Below, one piece after another: positions 36,931 to 48,340 of a stretch of 64,000 bases of DNA. Source of the DNA: Psychrobacter sp. AH5 (GTDB taxonomy: Bacteria; Pseudomonadota; Gammaproteobacteria; Pseudomonadales; Moraxellaceae); contig NZ_JAMBMT010000006.1 of NCBI RefSeq assembly GCF_040371085.1, forward strand, positions 87,211-151,210. Reading direction: 5' to 3'. Under the pieces are notes generated by a model that was not told where the DNA came from, ran no database searches, and saw nothing but the letters and a program-made list of their open reading frames with translations. A program made the translations under genes and the position numbers. Within the stretch, counting starts at the first letter, position 1, and each line of letters starts with the position of its first letter.

Positions 36931-39900
36931 ATTGGGGGTTTGGGTGTGGATGTAGGGGGGGTAGTGATATTTTGTTTAAGAGGTGAGGTGGAGAGTTGAG
37001 AGTATGGGGGGGAGTGAAGAGATTGGTGTTGAGGATGATGAATGGAGTTGTTGGTAATAGGAGGTTTGTTGTTGGGTGTGAGATGATAGGTAAGGGAGAA
37101 GGGTGGATTGATATTTAGGGGGTGATGTTGAATAGGGTGGGTATGTTAGTTTATAAGGGGGGGGATTAGAGTTATTGTAGGTGAGTTTTTGTGAAGAATT
37201 GGATGGTTGGTTGGATAGAGATTGTTTATATTTGTAAGTTTGGTTGGTGGTGAGGAGGTATGAGGGTTTTTGTAATTGTGGGATGTAATTGTTTAGTAGG
37301 GGGGGTTGAGGGTAAGGGTAGTGAGATTTGTTGATAGTGGGAGAGGGTTTAGTAAGGTTAGGAGGAGTAGATGATATATGGGTGGTGTTGATGAAGAGAA
37401 TGAGGGTTGGTATTTGTTGTGGAGGGGTGAGTTTGGGGGTTATAAGGATTAGGAGGGTAGTTGGTTGTTTTATGGGGGGGTTATGGGAGGGGGTGAGTGT
37501 TGAGTGTTTGGAATTGTTATGTTGGATTTTTTGTGTTATATGGTAGGTGGTGGTGGGTTATAGGGAGGAGGTTTTGTTAAGATATTGGGTGAGGGGTTTG
37601 TGGTTGAGTTGGTGTGGGGGTGTGGTTTTTTAGGAGGGTTGAAGGGGATAGTTATGTAGGTGGAGGTGTAGGTTTGGTAGGGGATTAGATGGGGATGTGG
37701 TAGAGTGTTGGGGTGTTTGTGGGGTAGAGGAGTGTATTGTGTTATGATTTGGTGTTGTTTGGAGTGTGTTGTGGGATGTGGTTTGGTGATTTGAGGTGGT
37801 GGGGGAGGGTAAGTAGAGGAGTTGTGGGTATTAGATTTTTTGATGAGGGTTTTGGGGTGTTTGGGGGGTAGAGATTTGGGAGTTGAGTAGGTTGATTTAG
37901 GGTGGGGGTAGAGGTTGGATGATGTTGAAGAGTATGGGAGGGATTGGAGGTGGTATGAGTAGGTAGTATGGTTTAAAGAGTTAAGTGTTTGAGTGTTGGA
38001 GTTTTGTGGTGTGGTTGGAGTTTGGTTGTTGGGATTAGATGGTTTTTTTTATGAGTTGTGTGGTATGGATGTGGTTGTATTTTTAGGTGATATTAGAGGA
38101 AAGGTTAATGGAGATAAGATTTTGTGTTTGAGTGTGTTGTGATAAGGGGATTGTAAAGTTGGGGATTGGGGTGGATGTTGATGAGTAGGAAGTTTGGGGG
38201 GTTTGAGGTGGTGGGTATTGGGGTTTGGGTGGTGAGGGTAAGGTGGAGTAAGGTAGTTGTGGTTTTGATGTTTAAGTAGATAATGTTTGTTAGATATTAA
38301 TAAGATAATTGATAAGATTGTAGGGTGGATTAGGGGAGGATGAAATTGTAGATGTATTATAGAGATGGAGGGAGGTGTTGAAGTTGTGAGTATAATTGGG
38401 TTTTGTAGATATGAATTGTGTAGGAGGGGAGGGGTTTGAGATGTATTAGTGGGAGTTGTGATTTGAATAGTTTATATAATATTTTGTGTGATGATAAAGA
38501 GGTGGTTGATAGTGTGTTGAAAATGGGAAGGGGTTGGTGGTTAGAGGAGGAGGTAGAGTGTGTTTGGTTGATGGTTGTTAGGAGGTTGGGATGGAGGTGA
38601 TGAATTGGAGAGATTGAAGATAATTTTAGGGGAGAGTTTGGATAGTAGGATGAGGAAGTAAGAGGAGTGATAAGAAGTGAAGTATGTTTGTAAGTTGATG
38701 AAGATTAATTGAGGTGGGTTAGTTTTTTGGTTGGTGGGGGTGATATGGATTGAGGAGGTTGTTTGTTTGGAGGTTGAGTAATGTGTTGGTTGATGTTGAT
38801 AGTGATGTAGAGGATGAGATAGTTAAGAGAATGGGAAGTATGAGGTATAAGAGGGGTGGGATAATTGTTATGTTTGTATGTGGAAATATTGTAAGGATGG
38901 AGGTGTGAGATTTGGTGAGTATAGATGTGGTTTGTGGGTGGTATGAGAGGAGAGGTAGTTGATGTTGTGTGATTGTGTTAAAGGATTTTGGATAAGGTGT
39001 AAGGATATGATATGTGTAATTGTGTGGATTAGGTAGTGTTGTTGGGGAGTGTGTGGGTGGGGAGGATAGGTTTATAATAATTTATGGTTGTTGTGTTTGG
39101 TGTTGTGGGATGATTGGGTTTATGTGGGGAGTAGATTTGGAATATTGTAGGGGGTATGGGTTTGTTAGAATTTGAAGATGTTTGAATGATAAAGGTGGTG
39201 TGGGTAATGGAGTGGGTGGTGGGATGAGAAGGAGTGGTGAGGTGATGGAATTAGTAGAGTGGGGAATTTTTATAGATGGATATAGGAAGATTTGGGAGTT
39301 GGTAGATAAAGTAGGGTAGGGAGTGGAGGGGTGAGGGGTAGTGGAAATGAAATTATTGGAGTGTGTAATGGAGGGTGGGAGTAGTTAGGGGTGTTGGGAT
39401 GGTGGTAAGGGTGGTGGGGTTGGTGGGGTAGGTTTGGGAGGTAGTGGTTTGTTGGATTGTGTGTTAGTTGTTTTTTTAAAAAGTTTGATTGTAGTAGGGA
39501 GGGGGGAGGGGGTGGGGGGGGGGGGTGAGTGAGAGAATGAAAGTAGTAGGTGTAGAATTGGAGAGTAGTTTAGGGTGGTGGGTAAGGGGTAAGATGTTAA
39601 AAGATATTGAAATATGATAGAGATGTGTGGTGTAAAAGTGGTTAGTTTAAAGAGGATTGAGTAGTGGTGTGTTAGGGTGGTTGTTGGTGGTGTGTTGGGG
39701 GGGGTTGGGTAGGTGTGTGATTGTTGGGTGGTGGGGTTGTGGTGGTTTGTTGTGGGGTGTTTTGGGGGGGTGGTGGTGTGGGGTTGTTGGTGGGTGTTTG
39801 GTGGGTGGTTGGGGTTTGTTTTGGGGAGAGTGTTGTGGGGTTGGGAGTTTGTGGGTGTGTAGTGATGTGTTGTGTGTAATTGGGGTTGGTTGTTTGGTGG

Positions 39901-40329
39901 TTGGTGGTGGGGATGTGGTGGGAGTTGGTGGTTGGGGTGTGGTGGGTTGGGTGGTGTTGGGGTTGTTTGGGTGGTGGTGGTTTTTGGTGGTTGGGGTGGA
40001 GGTGTGGTGTTGGTGAGGTGTGTGGTGGTGGTGGGGGGTGGGGGGAGGTGGTTTGTGTGGGGTGGGTGGTGGTTTGGTGTGGTTTTGGTTGGTGGTTTGT
40101 TGGTGGTGGGGTTGTGTTTTGTGTTGGGGGTGTGTGGGTTTGTTGTTGAGTTGTTAGAGTGTTTGGGATTGGGGGTTTGTTAGTGTGGGGTGTGGGTTGG
40201 TGTGTTGAGGGGGGATTGTGGTGTGTTTTGGGTGTTGGTTAGGTGTGGTGTGGGGGGGTTTTAGGAGATGGGTGGTGTTTGGGTGAGTGGTGGGTGGGGT
40301 GTGTGGGGTGTGGGGTTGTGGGGGGGTTA

Positions 40330-41523
40330 TGGTTTGGGGGGGGGGGTGGGTGTGTGTTGGGGGGTGGGGGGGGTTGGGGGGGGTGGGGTGGTGTGGTGTG
40401 GTGGGTGTTTGGGGGTTGGTGGGGGGTTGGGGTTGGGTGGGTGGGTGGTGGGGGTGGGGTGGTTGGGTGTGGGGGGTTGTGGGTGGTTGGGTGGTGGGGG
40501 TTGGGGTGTGGGTGGGGGTTGGTGGTGGTGTGGGTTGGGGGGGTTGGGTGTGGGTTGGGGGTGGTGGGGGGGTGGTGGGGGGTGGGTGTGGGTGTTGGGG
40601 GTTGGGTGTGGTGGGTTGGGTGTGGGGGTGGTGGTGTTGGGGGTGTGGGTGTGGGTGTTGGGGGTGGTGGGGGGGTTGGGGGTGGGTGGGGTTGGGTTGG
40701 GGGTGGTGGGTGTGGTGTGGTTGGTGGTGTTGGGTTGGTGGGGGTGTGGGTGGTGTGGTGGGGTGGGTGGTTGGTGGGTGGGTGGTTGTGTTGGGGGGTG
40801 TGTGGTTTGTGTTGGGTTTGGTGGTGTGTTGTGTGGGTGTGGGTGGGGTGTGTTTGTGGTTGGGGGGTGGGGTGTGGTGGGGGTGTGGGGTGGTTGGGGT
40901 GGGGGTTTGGGGGTGGGGGTTTGTGTGGGGTTGTGGGGTGGGTTGTGGTTGGTGTTGTGGTGTGGGGTGTTGTGGTGGGGGGTGGGGGTGGTTGGGTGGG
41001 TGTGGTGGTGGGTTGGGGTGGGGTGGGTGGTGGGTGGTGTTGTTGGGTGGTTGGGGTTGGTGTTGTGGGGTGGTGTGGGGTTGTGGGGTGTTGTGGGGGT
41101 TTGGTTGTGGGGTGTGGTGGGGTTGTGGGTGTGGTTTGGTTTGTTGGGGGTTGGTTGTTGGTGGGTTGTTGTGGGTGTTGGGGGGTGTTGGTGGGTGGGG
41201 GTGGGTGTGTGGTGGGGTGGGTGGGTGGTGGGGTGTGTGGTTTGGTGGGGTTGTGGGGGTTGGTTGTGGGTTGGGGTGGTGTGGGGTGGGTGTGGGGGGT
41301 TGGGGGGTTTGGTTGGTGGGTTGTGGGGTGTTTGGTTTGTGTGTTGTTTGTGGGGGGTGTGTTGGTTGTTGGGGTGTGTGGTGGTGGTGTTGGGGGTGTT
41401 GGGGTTGTGGTGGGTTGGGTGGTTGTTGGGTTGGGTTGTTGTGGGTGTTTTTGGGGTTGGGTTGGTGTGTGGTGTGGGGGTGGGTTGTTGGGTTGGGGTT
41501 GTGGGTGGGTGGTGGGGGTGGGT
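40330..41523 (+). repeat. G/T-only low-complexity tract after the 'gattagatgg' box, copy 3
   Basis: There are about 1,194 bases without A or C, with an A-poor approach from about 39,660. It is 2.3-3.5 kb right of the box at 38033. Recognisable unit sequence resumes by about 41,590 ('tttattt', 'agttatttagtt'), matching copy 4 near 56,890. Three frames of 431 to 447 codons overlap completely, as expected for stop-free G/T sequence. Confidence 0.95.
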
Positions 41524-43635
41524 ATGTGGGTGGTGGGGGGGGGTTGTGGGTGGTTTGGGATGATGGTAGGAGTTGTAGGTGGGTGATGAGAGGTTGTTTT
41601 AGAGAGGGTATGTTTATTTGAGTTATTTAGTTAGTAGTTTGAGTTTAAGTGGTGGGATGGAGGATTATGGTATAATAGGGGGTAAGTTGTAATTTAAGGT
41701 AGGTGTTTGATGATGATAGAAAGATGTTAGAATTAGGTGTTAAGGGTATGAGGTATGGGAGTGTGGATAATGATTGGAGGGTTGTGGAGAGTGAGGGTTG
41801 GGGGGGGTGGGTTGTGTGGTTTGAATGTGGGTGTAAATGTTGTGGATGTTGTGTGTGGGTGGGTAGTTAGGTAGGTGTTAGGTGGTAGTTTGATGGTGGT
41901 TTTATGTAGGAGTTTTTTTAGGGGATTATTGTGTGTGGAGTAGGTTTAGTTGTTTGGGGTGGGTTGATGAATGTGGAATTAGGTTGAATTTTTGGTAGTA
42001 GATAGATGGAGGATGAATGGTGATTGTGAGAGGGTTGAGAGGGGTGAAGAGTATGTAGGTAGGTGTGTAAGAGAAGAGTAGGGAGGTGGTTGTGATGTTA
42101 TTTATAGTGATAAGGTGGATGAAAAATGGATGTGTTTGTGTAGTGAGTTTGATAGAATTTTAAAATTTGTAAAGTTTTATATTTAATTTAAGAGAGTGGG
42201 TGGGTGAGAGGGGGGGTGTAGAGGTGTAAAGGTAAGGATGGGAGTGTTGTAGAATAGGGGATAATTTGTTAGAAGTAAAAGATGATAAAATAGTAAAGGT
42301 GTTTGGAGATTTGAGAGATTTTGGGTAAATAATAGGTTGAGATTGGTGGGTATATGGGATGAGAGTTTTTGATGATTAAGAATTATGGAGTGAAGGTTGA
42401 AGAATTGTGTGAGGGGTTGGTAGGGGGGTAGTTAGGGAGGGATTAGTAGGATGTGGTGTGTATGATTGGAGTTGTATAAGTGATGTATGGATTGGTGAGT
42501 TGAGTTAATGGTTGTAAGAAGGGTGAGGGGGGGGGATAGGAGGATTGAGGGATGGTGGGGTTGGGGTAATTTTTGTGATTGGGTATTGGATGAATGTTGA
42601 GGGGGAGTGGGTGGGTAGGGGTGGGGGGGAGGGAGAGGTAGTTATTGAGTTGAGTGTGTATTTGAGTGAAGTAGTAAGAGTTAGAAGTGTGTGGGAGTGT
42701 GATGGATGGGAGTTTGATGAGGGGGAAGAGGTGGGGGAATATGTGAGGTGGTGGGATAGATGGTTAGTTAGGTGGGGGGTTTGTGATGGGGTGGGGTGAG
42801 GTTGTTAGGAATGAAGGTTTTTAAGGTGGGAATGGGGAGGGAGAGAAGTAATTGAATAGGGTTAGGAGTAAGTGGTGGGTTTGGAGGAGGTAGTGTGGAA
42901 TTAGAGTGGTGTGTAAGGAGTGGTGAGTTGTGAAGTGGGGAAAGGAAATTGTGTGGGTGGATGTAGAGATGAGTTAGGGTGATATTGTAATGGAGGGAGG
43001 GTGAGGTGAGTGTGGGAGAAATTGAGTAGTGTGAGGTTAGTGTAGTGGTGTGTTAGGATGAAATGTTGATGTGGTTGGGTGGGGAATTATAGGGGGGGAT
43101 AGTGGGAGTAAATAGGTAAGTGGTAGGGTATTGATTATTAGAGAGTGGTAGGGTGGTTGAAGGGGGTGATGATGATTAGTTGTATGATGGTAAAGTAGTT
43201 TTTTGGGATGGTGATAGGTGTGGATGTTAAGTGTGGGTGGGGGGGGGGGTTGGTGGAAGTTGTGATAAGATGGGGGGTGTTATGGTTTTTTTTTGGATAA
43301 GGTGAAGTGGTGGTAGGAGGAAGGGGGGTAGTGGTGGTGTTTATAATGGTGGTGTGGGTGGTTGGAAGAAGTGTTTTATAGGTAGTTTGGTGGGGGGTGG
43401 GGGTGTGGTGGGAGTGGGTTGATGTTGTGGGTGTTTAGTTGGGTTTGTTGTTATTGGTGTTTGGGTTGTATGTGTGAGTGTTTGTTGGGTGATTTGGTGG
43501 GTGTTGGTGGTTGGTTTGGTTTGGGGTGTGGTGGTGGTGTATGTGGGTAGGTGGGTGTTGTGGGTTGTGTTTGGTGTTTGGGGTGTGTTGGGGGTGGTTT
43601 GGTGTTGGTTGTGGGTTGGGGGGGGTTGTGGGTTA

Positions 43636-44054
43636 TGGTGGGTGGGGTTTGTTGGGTGGTGTGGGGGTGGTTGTGGGGGTGGGGGGGGTTTGGGTGGGGG
43701 TTGGGTGGGTGTGGTTGGGTGGGGTGGTTTGTTTGGGTGTTGTGGTTGGTGGTTTGGGTGTGGGGTGTGTGTTGGTTTGTGTGGGGTGTGGTTGTTGTTG
43801 TGGGTGTTGGGGTTTGGTGGGGGGTGGGGGGTTGTGTGGTGTTTTGGGTGGTGGTGTTTGGTGTGTTGGGGGTGGGTTGTGTGGGTGTTGGTGGTGGTGT
43901 GGGGGTGGTGTGTTTGTGTTTTGTGGTGGGGGGTGTTGGTGGGTGTGTTTGTGGGTGGGTTGGTTGTGGTGGTGTTTTGGTGGGGGTGGTTTGGTGGTTG
44001 TTGGTGTGTGGGGGTTGGGTGTTGTTTTGGGGGTTGTTGTGGGTTGGTGTGTTG
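43636..44054 (+). repeat. G/T-only low-complexity tract after the 'gatagaattt' box, copy 4
   Basis: There are 419 bases without A or C, 1.5-1.9 kb right of the box at 42151. Unit sequence resumes at about 44,190. The frames of 193 to 238 codons over it depend on the missing A. Confidence 0.95.
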
Positions 44055-47000
44055 AGGTTTGGTGGGTTGTGTGGGGTTTTGTGGTTGTGTGTTTTAGTGT
44101 GGTTTGGGGTGGGTGGTGGATGGGTGGGTTGTGTTTTGTGGTGGTATTTGGTTGGGTTTGTGTGGGGATGGTGTTGGTGGTTATTATGGGGTATGGGGTA
44201 GTTTATAGGAAGAGTTATTTTGGTTAGAGGTTGGGAGTGGATGTTGTTGGGTGTTATTTGGAGGGGGTAGGAGTGTTTATTGGTTTTGGGTTTGGGGTTT
44301 TTTGTGGTGGTTAAGGGTGTTGTGTGGTGGATTTATGAGATTTTGAAGTGGGATGGGTGGTAATTGAGGGTGGGGGATTGGGAGTTGATGGTTATTGATG
44401 GTTGTTTAGATGTGGGGGGTGGGGTAGTAAGTTGAGTTAGGTATAAAGTTGGGATGAGTGGGGTGGTTGGAGTGGGTTGGGGGATTTTTAGGGGGTAGGT
44501 GGGATATTAGATATGTAGTGTGAGTTTTGAGGGGGTGTGGTGATAATTTGATTTTGGTTGGTGTGAGTGATTAGGTGTGGGGATTAAGTGGGGTATGTTG
44601 GTGATTGGTGTGTTGTAGGGAAAAGTGGGTATGAGATTTTTTTAGAGTGTTAGTATGTTAAGTTGTGGAGTGGGGGTGGGTTGGGTGGTATTGTATAGGT
44701 GTTAATGGGTTTATGGGTATGGTGATGATGTGAGTGGGGGGTGGTAGGGGTAGAGTGTTTTGGTGTTGATAGGGGTTGTTGGTGAGGGGGGGTTTGTTGG
44801 ATTGTAATTGAATGGTAGGGGGTTGAGTGGTTTTGTAGTTGTTTGTATTTGGTGTTGGGGTAGGGTGGTTAGGTGTGTGGTGTGTAGGGTGGTGGGAGGT
44901 TGATTGTAGTGATTTGTATGGGATTGGGGGGATATGTGTGGTTGGATTGGAATTTTTTTGAATATTTTGTGGTATGAGGTTTGGGGATTGGGTGGGAGGT
45001 TGGATTTTTATTTGGTGGGGGGAGTGAGAGTGGGGTTTAGGGTAGGGAAGGTTTTGGGATAATAGGTAGGGGTAGTGATTTGGGGTTGGGAGGTTTGGAT
45101 AGTAGGTAAATTTTGTGTGTTGTGGTTGTTTGTTTGGGTGTGTGGTGGGGTTGGGAAGGGGGGTTATAGGTATTGTGGTGAAGAGGGGTAGGGATGTGGT
45201 GAGGTGTTTTATTTTTTTTGGGTTTAGTGTGATGAGATGGTGTTTTTGATTTTTTAGGTAGTGGGTTGTGAAGGGGGGGTGAGTGTAAGGTGTTTTAGTG
45301 AGTAAATAGAGGATTATTTGAAGGTGATAGATGGGGTATTTGATGGTAAGAGTTGGGAAATGATAAGGTTGATAGGGAGGAGGGTGGGAGAGTAAGTGAT
45401 TAGGTGGAGTTGAGGGTAGAAATTTGAGGAGTTAGGAGGGATTTGGTAATGATGTGGGAAGGATTTGTTAATTGGGGGGGATGGGAGGTGAATGTAGGGG
45501 GGTTGGATTAATGGGGTGTTAAATGGTTTGTTTGAAGGAGGTGGGGTGAGAGGATGGGGTAGTGATGTAGGGAGTTTGGTGAGGAGTTGTTTGGAGGAGG
45601 AAATGGTATTTGAGAGTTTATTTGTTTGAGGGGGAGGTTAAAATAGGTGATTGGAGAAGTGGGGGTGAGGATGATTTATATGATGAGATAAGGGTAATAA
45701 GGTTGTTTGTGTGAAGATGTGGAGGTGGGGAGATAGTATGAATGTGATGGTATATTTAAGGAGTGTAGGGGGGGGTGGGTAGGTGGTAGAGGTAGATAGT
45801 GTGGGATGGGTAGGAGGTGATGAAGAGGGATGAGGAAATGGGAGAGTAAGGGTAAGAGATAAGGAGAGGTTGTATGAGTAGGATTTGAAGGAGGGGGGTT
45901 TGGGTTGTTGGTAGATGATGAGAGTAAGGTGTGGGGTGAGTTGGGTGGTGAATGAGAATGTGGATGGGTAGGAGAAGGGTATTAATGATGGTGGGGGGGT
46001 GGGAAGGTGTTGGAGGTGAGTAGAGGGTGGGAGTGGGGGGGGGAGGGGAGAGAGTGGGGTGGGTGGTAGGGTGTTGTTGTGAAAGGAAGAATAGGAGGGG
46101 GAGAGTTAAATTGGGAGGGTGAAGGTGAGTATGTGGGGGGGAGGGGAGTTTTGTGAGGGATGGGATGTTAGGAGAAGGGGGTGTGGGGGGGTGGTGGGTG
46201 TGGTGTTTGTGTGATTGAGTGGTTGAGTTGTGAGTGTGAGTGGGGGAGTGGGAGTGTTGTTTGGTTATTTTAGTGGGTGAGGGTTTGTTGGTTGGGGGTG
46301 TGGGAGGTTGAGGGGTTGGGATGTTGTTTGTGAGGTTTTTGTGGTTTGAGGGGTTTGTTAGTGTGGAGGGGGGGGTTATAGGTGGTTGTGGGGGTGGGTT
46401 TTTGGGGAGGGAATATGTGAGTTTAGGTGTGATAATTTGGTATATAGGTGGTTGATTGATGTTGGAGGAGGGGTGTGATTGAAAGAGTTTGAATGGTTAA
46501 GGGGGGATAGTGTTGTGGAGTGGTGATTTTGTAGAGAAGTGTTTGAGTGGAAGTGTAGTGGTGATTTGATTGGGGGTGAGTGTAAGGGGGGGGGTGTTGG
46601 GGAGGTGGTGTTTGTTTATTTGATTGGTTTATAGTTATAATTAGTTGTGGATTTGAGGAAGGGATTGTAAGGGGAGATTGGTGGGATGGGGTTGGGGTGT
46701 TGGAATAGGGGGGGAAGATGTGGTGTGAGTTTTTGTGAGATGTTATTTGTTGTTTTGGTTATTAGGAGGGAGAAATAGGTAAAGTTAGAGGATATGGTGT
46801 GATTTGAGTTTGTTTGGAGTGTAGGGGGATTGTAGGGTGTGTGGGAGGAGTAGGGTATTTGTGGAAGGAGGGAGGGAGGAAGGAGGATAGAATTGAGGTA
46901 TTTTGGGTGAAATGTGAGGAGGTGAGGTGGTATAGGAAATGGAGTATTTGGAGGGTTATAGGATTAATGATGGTGGAGAGGGGAGGTGGGTTAGGGTGAT

Positions 47001-48270
47001 TGTTGGGTGAGGTTGGTGGAGGAATTTTAGGAGGTAATGTTGATATTTGTATAGTAGGGGTGGTGAAGGTGAGAGATTGTTGTTAGTGATATTTTGTTTT
47101 TGGAAAGGTGAGGATTGTAAGGAATGTTAGTGGGTAGTTTGAATGTGAGAGTTGTGTGGAATAAATGGGAGATAGGGTTGGGGGGAAAGGAGATGATTAA
47201 TAGGAGGTGATTTTGAAGAGTAGAGAAGAGTTGTGTAGTTTATGGGGGGTAATAATGAGATATTGAGAGATTTGTGAGAAGGATGTAATATATTTGAGAA
47301 TGTTAGGAGGTGGTTTTGTATGAGAGGGTATAGATGATTGGAAGATGATGGATGTAAATATGTATTGAGAGATGTGGATAATTATAAGGGTTGTATGGGG
47401 TGAGATGATAGGTATTAGGGGGGGTGAGGGTGGTTGGAGTAAGAGAGTAAGTAGTAGTGTTTGAGGGGAGTAGTTGGATTGGGAATGTATGTTGAGTTGT
47501 TATTGGGGGGTGGAGTAGATGAGTTTTAAAGAGGGGGATTAATTGGTGGATAGAGGAGGATGATGTGGATATTATTGTAGGTGGAGATGATTTGGGGTTG
47601 TGGATGGGGTGGGGTGAGGGGGGGGGGGGGATTGGTGAATTTGGTAAGGATGAATGTGGTGGTATTTTAAGGTTTTTTAGAGAGTTGTTTGAATATGAGG
47701 TTTGGTAAGTATGAGTGAGGGTGTTGTTGGAATTGGTGATAAAGTAGAAGTGTTGATTAATAAGAGAGGTGGTATAGATGATTGAATGTTTTTGGAAGTT
47801 AGTAGTTGGAAGGGGGTTGATAAGGGGAGGTGGTTTAGGAAATTTGGTTTAAGGTGAGGATAGTGGGGTGGGATTGTTTGGGAGAAAGGATGGGTGTGAG
47901 TTGATTTATAAGGTAAGGTGGGTGAGTGATGTGTGAATTTTTGGTTAAAGGTGATAGGAGGGTAAGAATGAGTGGGGTAGAGTTGGGTAGGGGGATGATA
48001 GGGGTAAGAGTATGGGAGGTATTAGGTAGTAATGTGTTTGGTTGGTGTGGATGGGTTGGTTGATGTAGATGTGAGTAGAGATTGTTTGTTGGGGAGGGTG
48101 ATGTGGGGGTGGTAGGTGTATGGATTTTAAGAGTGTTAGGAGTGGATGTAGGGTTGATAATATTGGAAAGGTTGAGGAGTTTTGTGGGTGGTGTGTGGGA
48201 ATTGATTAAAAGGTAGTGTTTAGGGTGTTTTAGGGGTAAGTTGGGTGGAAGGTTTTGATGGGAGTGGTGT

Positions 48271-48340
48271 CGAAGTATAGAGAGGCGTTAGACGTGATTC
48301 TTGTTGATTATGTGGGGGGGGTGTGTGGTATATAAGTGGC
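48271..48340 (+). other. Cluster of five C inside the C-free compartment
   Basis: C occurs at 48271, 48286, 48293, 48300 and 48340, five in 70 bases, about a third of all C in the first 59 kb. The first three are followed by G and the last two by T. The surrounding sequence follows copy 2 on the left ('tttaggggtaagttg') but diverges from it inside the cluster (copy 2 near 20,000-20,060). It could be a patch that escaped whatever removed C, or a local insertion. Confidence 0.8.

Larger units (their letters stand above)
28691..42150 (+). repeat. 15-kb repeat unit, copy 3, mostly replaced by G/T sequence
   Basis: The right half is clear: 'tgaagagatt' 37015, 'gattagatgg' 38033 and 'aagataattg' 38302, running into the 'gatagaattt' box of copy 4 at 42151. 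The left half, where the 'gatagaattt' and 'tttagtgtga' boxes should be, is occupied by the G/T-only block. The distance from the 'gattagatgg' box of copy 2 to that of copy 3 is 13,140 bases, against 15,039-15,050 for the other intervals, so the block stands in place of unit sequence and does not add to it. The left edge is approximate. Confidence 0.75.
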
